NCBI RefSeq assembly: GCF_000001735.4
Contig: NC_003071.7
Location: 11,029,151 to 11,093,150 of the forward strand
Source: Arabidopsis thaliana
Lineage: Eukaryota > Streptophyta > Magnoliopsida > Brassicales > Brassicaceae
Reading direction: 5' to 3'
Length of the DNA stretch: 64,000 nt
Shown here: positions 12,491-22,915 of the stretch, in pieces
How the letters are laid out: the number at the start of each line of letters is the position of its first letter
How positions within the stretch are numbered: the first letter of the stretch is position 1
The notes under the pieces: model-generated
The model's input: only the letters and a program-made list of their open reading frames with translations
Databases searched by the model: none
Told to the model about the DNA's origin: nothing
Position numbers and translations under genes: made by a program

Positions 12491-12630
12491 ACACGTGTCA
12501 TCATCTGCAGATTTGCGCTTATTAATTGTTTACCGTACGGTATTGTGGATAGGGTCAAGATTTTCATAACTTTACCGTAGTTAATATTTGACCCAACCAT
12601 GGTTAAAATAAAGCAGTTTATATCACAGAC
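12491..12630 (+). promoter_or_regulatory. TZF1 promoter motifs
   Basis: ACACGTGTC at 12491-12499 is a G-box/ABRE about 170 bp before the ATG. A TTGACC W-box core lies near 12587, and a TTTATATCAC TATA-like sequence near 12618. These suit a stress- and hormone-responsive regulator but are motif matches only. Confidence 0.4.
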
Positions 12631-12666
12631 ACACACCTCTCTCTCTTCTAGACTCACTAAACAAAA

Positions 12667-13614
12667 ATGATGATCGGCGAAAATAAAAACCGGCCACATC
12701 CAACGATCCATATCCCTCAATGGGATCAAATCAACGATCCAACGGCCACAATCTCTTCACCATTCTCTTCCGTCAACCTTAACAGCGTTAACGACTACCC
12801 ACACTCTCCGTCACCGTATCTCGACTCCTTCGCTTCTCTCTTCCGTTACCTCCCGTCAAACGAGTTAACAAACGATTCAGACTCATCAAGTGGCGACGAG
12901 TCATCACCACTCACCGACTCATTCTCCTCCGACGAGTTTCGCATCTACGAGTTCAAAATCCGGCGATGCGCTCGAGGTCGATCTCATGATTGGACGGAGT
13001 GTCCGTTCGCACATCCCGGAGAAAAAGCTCGACGACGTGATCCGAGAAAGTTTCATTACTCCGGCACCGCTTGTCCTGAGTTTCGTAAAGGAAGTTGTAG
13101 AAGAGGTGATTCGTGTGAGTTCTCTCATGGAGTTTTCGAGTGTTGGCTCCATCCTTCTCGTTACCGTACTCAGCCGTGTAAAGACGGAACTAGCTGCCGG
13201 AGAAGAATCTGTTTCTTCGCTCATACGACGGAGCAGTTACGTGTATTACCTTGTTCGTTAGATCCAGATCTTGGATTCTTCTCAGGATTAGCTACTTCTC
13301 CGACTTCGATTCTTGTTTCTCCTTCGTTTTCACCACCGTCGGAATCTCCGCCGCTTTCTCCGAGTACCGGTGAACTTATTGCGTCGATGAGGAAAATGCA
13401 ATTGAACGGAGGTGGTTGTTCGTGGAGTTCTCCGATGAGATCTGCAGTTAGGTTACCTTTTTCGTCGTCTCTGCGTCCGATTCAGGCGGCAACGTGGCCG
13501 AGGATAAGAGAGTTTGAGATCGAAGAAGCTCCGGCGATGGAATTTGTGGAATCTGGGAAAGAGCTGAGAGCGGAGATGTATGCAAGACTCAGTAGAGAGA
13601 ACTCACTCGGTTGA
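12667..13614 (+). CDS. TZF1: Tandem CCCH zinc-finger protein (RR-TZF class)
   Basis: An intronless frame of 315 residues. It binds RNA/DNA, shuttles between nucleus and P-body/stress granules, and acts in sugar, ABA and GA responses (family knowledge; also named ATCTH). An arginine-rich, Cys/His-containing RR region occupies about 100-130. Finger 1 is C136-x7-C144-x5-C150-x3-H154 and finger 2 is C171-x5-C177-x4-C182-x3-H186, the exact spacing of the plant class. The N terminus (60-90) is Ser/Asp-rich and the C-terminal third is Ser/Pro-rich. Two ATGs adjoin at 12667 and 12670; the first is used. A 123-codon frame inside it on the same strand is a shadow. I recall this as AT2G25900. Confidence 0.96.
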   Translation: MMIGENKNRPHPTIHIPQWDQINDPTATISSPFSSVNLNSVNDYPHSPSPYLDSFASLFRYLPSNELTNDSDSSSGDESSPLTDSFSSDEFRIYEFKIRRCARGRSHDWTECPFAHPGEKARRRDPRKFHYSGTACPEFRKGSCRRGDSCEFSHGVFECWLHPSRYRTQPCKDGTSCRRRICFFAHTTEQLRVLPCSLDPDLGFFSGLATSPTSILVSPSFSPPSESPPLSPSTGELIASMRKMQLNGGGCSWSSPMRSAVRLPFSSSLRPIQAATWPRIREFEIEEAPAMEFVESGKELRAEMYARLSRENSLG

Positions 13615-15878
13615 GTCGACTTGGATCGAGTCTTTGATGACGTGGCGACTCGATCTGATTTTGTGAATATTTTAGAGATTTTTAAGGTGTTGTGGATAAA
13701 TGACGTGGCGGGTCGATCTTAGTGACGGTACAATCGGACGATGAAGAAAAAAGCGTTAAGAGTAACAAAAAAAGGAAGAATTTGTAAAGAGATGATAATG
13801 AGAGAATTTGAGAGCTATTCTTCTGGCTTTTTTCTCTGCAGTTTTTTTTATTGTTTTCGTTATTTTCTTGTTTTTATTTTGGTTTTCGGCTTTATTTTGT
13901 TTGTTGTTTATTAATGTTATATCATTTTGTAATTAGTTCTCAAATGTATTTGGATAACATCTTAGTTTGAGACTTTAGAAAAGAACATTTCATTTGTTGT
14001 TTCCTTCTTATCGATTTCGTTGTTATAATAGTAAGAGGATATAAATATTTTTTGTTGGCCTGTTCTTTTTCCAAACGCTGCGATCATATCCAGCGACCAA
14101 AAAAACAGTTGCTTAACACACAATTACGTTGAAGTCTGTAGAAAGTTATGTGAAGAGGAGTCGCTCGATTTTAAAAACAGCGACCTATAAGGCATATACA
14201 CGTGTCGCCAAAAAATAACAGCAACTTAACATTTTCACTAAGGACGCCGCCGGCGTCCATATTGAACGACTGTTTTTGTATCTCCGTTATAATTTTTGCT
14301 TTTCGTCGGAGTCCCTATTGCTGTCACAGCGATTAATAAACGAACAAGCCCAACAATTAATCAGAGAAAATAGTCTCGAGAAAATAACTCTCTTGCATCA
14401 TATCTCTAATGAACATCAAATCTGCCTACAAATTCTATTTTTAAGTAAACATATTCCTTTTGACAAAAAAAAAAAACTATTTGGCTATTTCCAATGGTAG
14501 ACTAGATCCACTCTGAAAATAGACTAATGACTAATGAATACTCATAATTTGGATAAAATTTTCATTTTCAGAATGATTTTCAAATTTAAATATGTTTTCA
14601 GTAATACACGAACAAATCTATATGTTTTAGGTATACATTGGGCATTTAATCAATACTAATATGGTTATCCAGTTAATTGAAATTTAAAAATACAACAATA
14701 ATGTATTAAATTAAAAAATACAGTGACATAACAAACGATAATTTTATACATAATAAGTTATGAAATTTAACATAAAAACTCAAACAAACATAACAGAACA
14801 TAGACTAGTAAACAGTTTTGTTTAAAAACTAATAACAAAAAAGAAATAGAATATGGTACACAAAAGAGAGTAATGGTAATCAATCCTATTTGCTTCGTGC
14901 AAATAGAGAGCATGAGACTCTTATTACTTACTTAGTTTGAGGAGAAAAGCTATGTTTTTTGTATTTTAATTATTAATTTTGAATAATGTATTGGTAGAAC
15001 TTCTCTTATGAAATGAGATGTTTTTCTATTTTAATTTTCCTATTTATTGATTATGCTTTTTATATAATAGCTAATTTTTTAAAAAACATATTATTTAATT
15101 TGAATCGTTTTTGAGTAATGATATGAATGTAAAATCAAAATTTCACGTAACTTTCAAATTTAATACTAAAAATAGTTAGCATCAATAATTAAAAATGATA
15201 CCAAAGGATTTATAACCTCACTAACAAAAATGATGTTTATCTTAAATTATAACATCATTTAAAAGAGTGATGCTAAATTGTTTTAGTTTCACTGAATTTA
15301 GCATCGCTTTCTAAAATGACTATATAATTCTACCGTCAGTTTAAAAGTCAAACTAACTTATAAAAAAAAAACTGATGCCAGATTTATTTATTTATTATCT
15401 TTTTAAAAAAATTTTAGTGATGATGCATCTCAGTATCTCAATGTTGTTTGTTTCTAACTTTCTATATTTAGTTTATAGTTTTATTAAAAAAAAAACTATT
15501 ACATGGTCTAAAAAATCATAATTTTAACGTGAATTGTTTATATATGCAGTGAGTAAAACAAATAAATTTTCAGAATGCATTCCTCATTTATGAGAGAAGG
15601 AGTGTAATTTCTTCGCTTACTTTTTGAATGGAAGAAATCGTGTAATTTCTTAAAGTTGAATGATACTGCAATAATTATACAAAATGTTACTAATTAAGTA
15701 AAAAAAAAAAAGAAGAACAATACAAGGAACTAACAAACACAATTTTTTTTTTTATGCAAAATATAAGTAAAATATAAGTAAAAGATAAGCAAATGTACAA
15801 TTTGGTTTTGATTAACCTATGCGTTTTTTTAGTATTTGGTCAAACCACGAATTAACTTGTTTCCAAAAACAAATTAGA
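13615..15878. other. AT-rich intergenic tract with degraded repeats
   Basis: The TZF1 3' UTR probably reaches about 14000. At 14090-14260, GC-richer patches (GGACGCCGCCGGCGTCC near 14243) stand out. At 15190-15330 the word GTGATGCTAAATT and its near-complement AATTTAGCATCGC occur within 60 bp, as in subterminal repeats of CACTA-like elements. No coding sequence is recognisable, and no element ends can be defined. Confidence 0.4.
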
Positions 15879-16235
15879 AAAATTTCTGACTTTGGTTTGG
15901 CATGGTCTACAGCAGAGGGCAGAGAATCGATCAGGACAAAGTGTTTTGGAACAGCTGGTTACATTGCACCAAAATAAGCATGTAAGATTCTTCTTTAATA
16001 TGTCAATATTTACATCTGATCACCAATATATTTGATTTATGACTCCTCTTTGTAATTACAGTGACTAACTACAAAAGCTGATGTCTATAGCTTTAAGGTA
16101 CTTCTCATGGAATTAGTACCAGCCATCAAGCTATTATATGAAGATGATCATCACATTCCCAGTTGGTTCACGAAAGTATTCATCGACAAAGACTCATTCG
16201 AAAAAGCCATTAACAAAACCATGGACCTTAACTAG
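15879..16235 (+). pseudogene. TMK-type receptor-like kinase fragment
   Basis: Two exon-like blocks flank a possible intron (about 15982-16061). Block 1 reads KISDFGLAWSTAEGRES and ends in CFGTAGYIAPK followed by a stop codon, so the conserved Glu of the APE motif is Lys and the next residue is a stop. Block 2 reads TTKADVYSF, then LLMELV, then SWFTKVFIDKDSFEKAI, and ends with a stop after DLN. Order and wording match the activation loop to helix G region of TMK-like leucine-rich receptor kinases. The rest of the kinase and the whole ectodomain are missing. The neighbouring sequence is AT-rich and non-coding. I infer an old truncated duplicate. Confidence 0.72.
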
Positions 16236-16971
16236 AAGACCGCATCATCATTAATGATTGACTAAATAAAGATATTATTTAATCTAAATGATATATAATA
16301 TATTATTATAAAATGTTCATTACAGACATAGTTTTTTTAATATATCTGATGACAAATTAATACAAATGCTTATACCAACAAATAAAAATAATGAAAGAAA
16401 CTAAATGATAAATAAAACTAAAACATAAATAAATAAATAAAAACAAATACAATCTTAGAGAGATAACTCTTGAATACGTATGACCAAATTAATCTTGGTT
16501 CCCCATAAAAGATATGAGTTTCCCACTCATATGTATGCAACTTCTTGGTGTTATAATAGCTAGGTCTCTATGCGTCTCAAAATTTTGTGGTGTTCTACTT
16601 TGTAATGTCATTTTTATAAATTCGAGTTTTCTTTTTATCACTTTCGTGTTTTGTCGTCTAGAAAATTCATGGTTAATCACACGTTAAATGTAGCATTGTT
16701 GTTTAATTAGATCATTCGTGCTTTGTTTTGATCGTATAGCTCAAGAGATTAATTACAGTTTGTTTTTATCGATAAACATGAGTGAGATGGTGTTGATGAC
16801 AATTGGAGTTTATAATCAAAAGTTGTAATAAAAACCTAACTATGGGAATCTTGTCACGCAGGTAAAAAAGACCCTTTATCTCGTTTCTCTTATTGTTCTC
16901 TCTAAAATCGGATTGGTGATGATTGTTGTTATAACAGCCCAAGTAGTAGTAGGAGATCATCAGATGATAGC
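16236..16971. other. Intergenic, AT-rich
   Basis: About 740 bp without recognisable coding sequence. The last 100 bp may be the leader of the DUF707 relic. Confidence 0.4.
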
Positions 16972-18245
16972 ATGAAGCTTTTTACAACAGCATTGTTTGT
17001 TATAGCTTTTGGCATTGTTATTGGACTATCTTTTCCATCTTTATGGATCACTGAGGTTCTTCTTATTTCTCTTCAAATCTTTTACTTCTTAGATTTTATA
17101 CTTCGTTTGTCGCATGCCATTTTTGTATTGTGTAGACAAGTCTCCCGAGAAACCTTCTTCGCTCCACTCACTTAGAGATTCAGGAATTGCAACTCCTCAC
17201 AAAGCCATTGATGATCTCAAAGGCATGTTTTATGTAGGAATTTATACCTTTTTTCATGTTTTAAGAACAAACCAAAGCTTAAGGCATGTTTTGGTGCAGA
17301 TATGGGAACCATCAAATCTTTGAGGCGCTGAGAGAATACCATCCGGTATCATTGCATCCGAATCAGACTTGTACTTGCGTAGATTATGGGGAACCCTGAT
17401 GAGGTTTGTCCTCACTCTTTTGATATTACAGCTTTCATATGTGATCAATGAACATTAGCTTCAATTTTATTTTCTCTGTTTCCTCAGGATTTAGTGAAAC
17501 AACCGAGATATCTAGCAACAATTACAGTGGGTTATAATCAGAGACACAATATAGATGCGTGTGTTAGCAAGGTTGCTTGATATAACACTTTTTGTTTTCT
17601 GTTTTTGCTTTATAGTAAACTCATTATGATTTGTCTACTCAAGTACAGTTTTCAGAGAACTTTACTATTGTTCTGTTTCATTACGATGGGGTAACAAGTG
17701 CATGGAATGATGAGTTTGAGTGGTCGAGGAATGCAATACACATAAGTGTCAAAAAGCAGACAAAATGGTATCAATATCTTTGCTTTAACCACTTTTTTTT
17801 ATCTGGTTTCTTGACTCTCTCATATTGTGAATATAAGGTGGTATGCAAAGAGATTCTTGCACTCGGACATTGTAGCACTATACGATTATATATTCATATG
17901 GGATGAAGATCTTGGAGTTGATCACTTTAATGCAGAAGAGTGAGTTTCTTCTCTGACTCTTCTCACTTCCATTTAAATTTTTTTTACTATGTTTGTTGTT
18001 ATAGATACATACACATAGTGAAGAAGCACGGCCTTGAGATTTCGCAGCCTGGTTTGGACCCATAGACTGGGTTTTACTGGCAGATCACAAAAAGAAGAGA
18101 ACATAGTGAAATCCACAAGTATATACAACGTCCTTTATAGATTATTTTTGTTACATTACAAAATGGTTCTGAATATGGCTTGAACCTTAGCAGGGAGACA
18201 GATGAGAAACTCGAGTGGTGCTCTAATCCTCCCCGACCTCCATGT
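16972..18245 (+). pseudogene. DUF707-family gene, disrupted and 3'-truncated
   Basis: Exon-like blocks with plausible splice sites fall at about 16972-17053, 17136-17222, 17300-17401, 17486-17570, 17647-17767, 17838-17940, 18003-18118 and 18192-18245. The first encodes a hydrophobic signal-anchor (MKLFTTALFVIAFGIVIGL), typical of these Golgi/secretory type II proteins. Later blocks carry family signatures: IPSGIIASESDLYLRRLWG, FSENFTIVLFHYDG, EFEWSRNAIH, WYAKRFLHSDIVALYDY, FIWDEDLGV and KKHGLEISQPGLD. Disablements: a stop in frame just before the IPSGI block, a one-base loss after the LRRLWG codons, and a TAG straight after the GLDP codons. Homology stops after WCSNPPRPPC, so the C-terminal part is lost. 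The molecular function of DUF707 is not established. Confidence 0.75.
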
Positions 18246-20228
18246 ATGCAACTATCTATAACCTCTATATTTTTGAAATAATTGGCGCTTCCGTAACCAA
18301 CCTCGGAAAAACGACCGGAACCCATTTGGTCTTTGTGTGTCGTCCAAAGCTGTAAGTGTCCACGATTTCACAATCCAATCAACTTTCGTTCCATAATCAG
18401 CTAAACTAGTAAAAATTTCCTTTTGCCAGTATCCTATAAATGAATTGTCGGGCCCTAAACTTAACCACCAATTTCCACTTTGAGATCATAGCAATTTAAA
18501 AATAAAATTACTAGCATTTTTGATGTTTCTTTGTTCTTATATTCCTACTATTACTACTTTTGTATTTTTTCGGATAAAGTCACTTCTATAGTTACTTTAA
18601 AAAAAAAAATCTTTTTGATCAAAAGTTATATTTACTCTTCGAACAAATAAATACATTTTCAAAAGATTCGTTTTCTACACAATTTTAATCATAATAAAAT
18701 ATTTAAACTTTTACTTGATTATAGTTTAGCTGTTTCTTCAAACATGATTTAAAATATTTTGCATGCCTTGAAACTGTGTATGAGTGTATCGAAAGATGAA
18801 ATCTTAATTTTATAACCAGAAAGAAAATAGATAGATAGATATATATGAAAAGCTAATTTTGATCACAATTGGACGATCACAAAGACGAGGTTGGCTAAAT
18901 ATAAGAATAAAGACAAAAATTAAGCAAAACATAAACAAAAAATAATCAAAAAATAAGCTTATATTCAATTTGGTTTAAATGTATGCGTTTTATATTATTT
19001 GATTTACGTTATGGATTAGACTTGTCTAGAGAAACTAGACACCCGGACTTGGTCTACAATATAAAGTAAAATTTTCAACAAAAATCAAACAGTAAACTTG
19101 ATCCATTATGTAAAACAAGCTGAATTTAAGCATATTTCAAGGTTGTGGATTTTTCATAGACATGTAAAACATTTTAAGATCTAAGTTTAGTCTATCATAA
19201 ACCTATAATTACACGTAAAGTTACAAAGTTTATTTGGTCCATAATATGAAATAAATTACAAAAATTTTTGGTTTACATCTAACAAATAAAAGTTAGATTA
19301 TTTCTAACCAAAACTTCAGAAAAAGATATAAGTAAATCCAAATAAACCTAAAATTAATTATTATTTTTATATTTATGTTTTTGGTGAGAAAATGGTATTC
19401 CATAATTTTACGTTTTGGGGATAAAACATTATATCAAAATTTGTTCAGTTTATGCAATTCGTGAACTATGGTTTTGGCGGGAAAATGATGGGAGTGATTG
19501 GTTGTGCAGTGCTCTTAAATTTCTCAATATGGGGCTGAAATTAATTTCGACGTGCGTACCCGTTCAGTTTTTGGGTCGGGTCCATTCGAATTCAGGTTTT
19601 CATGTCTTGAGGTGTTGGTCGGTTCTGGTACTTTGCCAATTCCAGTTCGGGTTTGGTTTCTAATTTTTGGGCCAGGTATAGGTCGTGTCTTCGGTCCAGG
19701 TTCTTCTGCCCAAGGCTAATATGTATTTAGACCACACAAATCTGAACTAACTCGTATGAAAACCTAATGTAGAGTTACGTACGAATCATTATCAACCCCT
19801 ATAAAACGTAATTAGAACTTTGAACTATCAGTTTCACTAACACAAAAGGAAACAGAACAGGTTTACAAACCAATTGAGGCTTGAATGTTACTATACCAAA
19901 ATATAAGACCGTTGGGTTTCAGACTCTCAATTTGAGTCGCAAAGTAAATAAAATCAATCTTAACGGTCAATCAGATAAACTACTCTTGCATTTGCCAATA
20001 AACCATACTTGATATGGTCTTTTTGTTTCATCAAACTATGAAGTCCCTTGCGGGAAATGGAATGGTAAGTTCCACAGTATAAACGGAAGTTAATGATGTA
20101 ACTTTTATTGAAGAGGGGACGACTCTCTCGGGTCCGTACTGAACCATGGAGTTTCCAAGTTTTAAGAGGGTTTTAGTATTTTTTTTTATAGGGGCAATGA
20201 GACAGATTACAAAGGACCCTCATTTCCT
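18246..20228. other. Gene-poor interval downstream of the DUF707 relic
   Basis: About 2 kb. The part at 18930-19030 resembles 15760-15860 (both have an ATAAG-rich run, then CAATTTGGTTT and ATGCGTTTT), suggesting an old dispersed duplication. A GGGTCGGG/GGTTCGGG-like run at 19560-19700 resembles the simple GGTTC-rich sequence of some decayed plant transposons. The 3' UTR of the exonuclease gene lies at the right end. No gene was recognised. Confidence 0.4.
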
Positions 20229-22847
20229 TCAATAGTCTATCATTCTTCCTCTCAGTATAGCCTCCGCCTTACGCACTTCTCTCACCGGTCCAATCACAAA
20301 TATCTGCACCAAAACCCGTTTCCACATAAACACTACCTTATTTACATCTTTCGGTTCCACCAATCTCTCATTCAAAGCTAAATAATGGAATTGTGTTCAG
20401 ATTGTGTACCCCTATGGAATAAGACTAACCTTATCAGGTGGACCCTTTGCCCCTCCAATTAGAATTTCCGCGCTGCTAGACAAAAAAAATCACTCGTGTT
20501 ATATGACAGTCAGATATGAAATGTCTTGCTTGCACTACTGTAACTAGAACGAAATGGTTCATACTTGCAAGCTTCCTTAATGGCGAGGATCGATGCTCCT
20601 TTCCTTCCAATCACACGTCCCATCTTTCCTGGTGGAACATCAAGCACTGACAGGATCTCTTCTTCAAGACATTGATCTTCTGACTTCAGGTTATCTGCCA
20701 CATTTAAAAGTCCAACTACAATCAGTAACCCAATCGAAGCTAATGTCACCCGTCTTTTTTTCTTTGTCTCTACAGCATATACGACCTTAACGAGGAAAAC
20801 TGTGTGATCACACAGATTATAAAAGAATGAAGGAAATAATTTTATATATCTTCACCACTGCTGAGAGTAACCTCATTCTGTCATGAACTACATTTTTAAT
20901 GTAAGCACAAACCTGGAATTGGAGGAACGGTTGGCCAATCAGCAAAATCAGCATCATTCATGCAGCAGAGACACCGACAGTACAAAGCACCACGAACTGC
21001 AAGATGCCATAGTGACCGCTGATTTAGCTTTCCCATCATTTTGTGATAGAGATACAGAAGGAAGCGGACATCATCAGCAGCTGCGCGGATCATGAGCTCA
21101 GTCATAGGCCTGTATGTCCAAAACTTTGGGTCCTAAATTTGAAAGATTAAGGGAACACACAAAAAAAAACTCATTAACCATTCTGGACGAATAATTTCAA
21201 ATTAAACTCTAGCAAAGATTTAGTAAAAATGTAACGAACCTGGCGCATGAGAACTCGAACTTCTTCTTTCTCTTCATAGGATATACCTAAACAGAATAAA
21301 CAAAAGTAAAGTGATTGATTCACTACCACATGATAGGCAAAGTGTCAATATCACTATTTCAAGGTGCAAGATATGAACCAGAACAAGAAGTTCCAAAAAG
21401 CAGGCTCTACAGATAAGGTTGAACTTGCATAAACATTTGCTCAGCTGAAATCAGTATATTCATGCCCAGAACAAGATGCCGCGAGGATTAAATATTAAGA
21501 TAAATCATAAATAAAAACTAACATGATAATCTAAAATGTACCGCAGTAACGTGGATCAGCAAGGAGTGAAACAAACGATATGTAATCATCTAGAGGTCTC
21601 CTCCGCCCTTCTTGTTCTTCAATCAGAGAATAAGCAATCTGTAATCCAGAAAATAGTATAAAAAATCAGGACCAATTCTTAGGCAGTAAATAGCTTAAGG
21701 CAAGGGATTTTTCCGTGTCACATAGAAAATATACCTGAGTGTCCACAACATTGTGCAATCTTATCCCAAACTGGAAGTATAGAGCCTGTAGTACAAAAAA
21801 AATTATCCATGTTGTCATAAACTATAAATATGTCATGAGCTATAATAACAAGTCAACAAAAAGTTCAGACACCTCACTGTCACGCTTGCAATCGTGAATA
21901 ACTTTCGTGATGTAATTAGACTCGAGTGCAGGCTTACACGCTTTCATAATCACCTCTCCACCTTCGATGACATCAACCAAGTATATTGCATTAGAGAATG
22001 CAATCTGCCAAGCCAAGACAAGATCTCCAGTAAGAATTATAAACGACCAATAGAGGTAAACAATAAATCATACAAAAAAAGGTCACACCTGCATGATACA
22101 AAGTTTCCCATGTCGGCAGAGGTCAACACCCTCACAGTCAAAACCGATAACCAATTTCTTTTCAGGAGAAGGGTTTAGGAAATCAGCAGGAAGTTGAAAC
22201 GGATCCGTCACAATGTAAATCGGAACTGGTGGCTCATTAGCTTCTTGTGTCGGCGACCTTCCTCCTGAAGCGAAAAACTCAAACATGAGACAAGAGATTC
22301 ATGACAATATCCCACTACTTGCATACACCAAATACAAACATATTGCTGAAAATGAAACTAACAATCAACATTTCGCTTAATCTTTGCTATTCCAGAAATC
22401 AAACGAAAAATCGCTTTTTAGTATACACTAATAGCTGCAAACAGAGATTTTGTAACTGATCAAATCCAAACTCATACACGAAGAACTTAAGCATGTATAC
22501 GCCACAAGAATCGAGCGAAAATAGATGGCTAAACCCACATTTTCGATCAGAAACGAAGTGACGTGAACATCTAATCGGTTTATCCTCAATCAAATTGATT
22601 AAAAGCGGAAACTACACAATTATATTGGATAATCTGAGGGATTTTAGTAGATCGAATATGGTAACATCAAAAACAGCGAAGCTAAGCGATCGCAATGGAA
22701 TGAAGGAAGATAATAACTAGTAGCGAAGCTTGGTGAAACGATCACAAAGCAAATTGAGGGATAGAGAAGCAAACAGAAAGAGAAGAAGGGACCTGGTTCT
22801 GGAGGAATCGGGACGTGAGCTAGCTGAGTTGGAGAAGACGACGCCAT
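20229..22847 (-). CDS. KH-domain and DEDD 3'-5' exonuclease protein
   Basis: Ten exons: 22847-22793, 22264-22089, 22004-21873, 21785-21735, 21638-21542, 21286-21240, 21132-20913, 20694-20565, 20472-20430 and 20303-20229, giving 341 residues. The start is the ATG at 22847 (MASSSPTQ); an upstream in-frame ATG adds only two residues. The RNase D-like exonuclease comes first: exo I in VIGFDCEGVDL (D-x-E), exo II around HDCKRDSEAL, and exo III within a helix containing AADDVRFLLYLYHKM. The KH domain near the C terminus contains GRVIGRKGASI, with GRKG as the GxxG loop. This is the Egalitarian-like architecture, implying an RNA substrate or partner; the target is unknown. At exon 9 two acceptors three bases apart (CAG or TAG) are possible. 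I recall this as AT2G25910. Its 5' end was copied to form the next gene downstream (25275-26766). Confidence 0.93.
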
Positions 22848-22915
22848 TTCGATCAAAGCGACGAAACAGCTCTCACAACTTTTATTTGAGGGGACTGTCC
22901 AGATTCACCAACGGA
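22199..22915. repeat. Segmental duplication, copy A (5' end of the exonuclease gene)
   Basis: Covers the start of exon 2, intron 1, exon 1 and about 70 bp of leader of the exonuclease gene. The same order recurs at about 26208-26805 on the same strand. The two share the exon sequences, both intron-1 splice junctions, an intron segment around GATTCATGACAATATC, and an upstream CAACGGATGG block. Confidence 0.8.

Larger units (their letters stand above)
8735..12666. other. Gene-poor, AT-rich interval upstream of TZF1
   Basis: About 3.9 kb with no intact gene. It contains the possible LINE relic at 9849-10034, a 24-bp tandem doublet at 10104-10149, and a repeated CTCGTGACTATTATAAT (about 10364 and 10404). 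The 72-codon frame at 10744-10962 has no recognised product. A TTAAA-rich stretch at 11800-12400 begins with a GGGGCTGATTGGTAACGG-like sequence and may be a decayed transposon. The TZF1 promoter occupies the last few hundred bases. Confidence 0.5.

Noticed and set aside
12890..13261. A 123-codon frame inside TZF1 on the same strand, and one antisense
   Set aside because: TZF1 is a complete intronless gene with both zinc fingers in its own frame; the others have no motif.
15190..15330. GATGCTAAATT words as a CACTA transposon end
   Set aside because: The words occur only a few times and no CACTA terminus or target duplication was found; mentioned only as a possibility.
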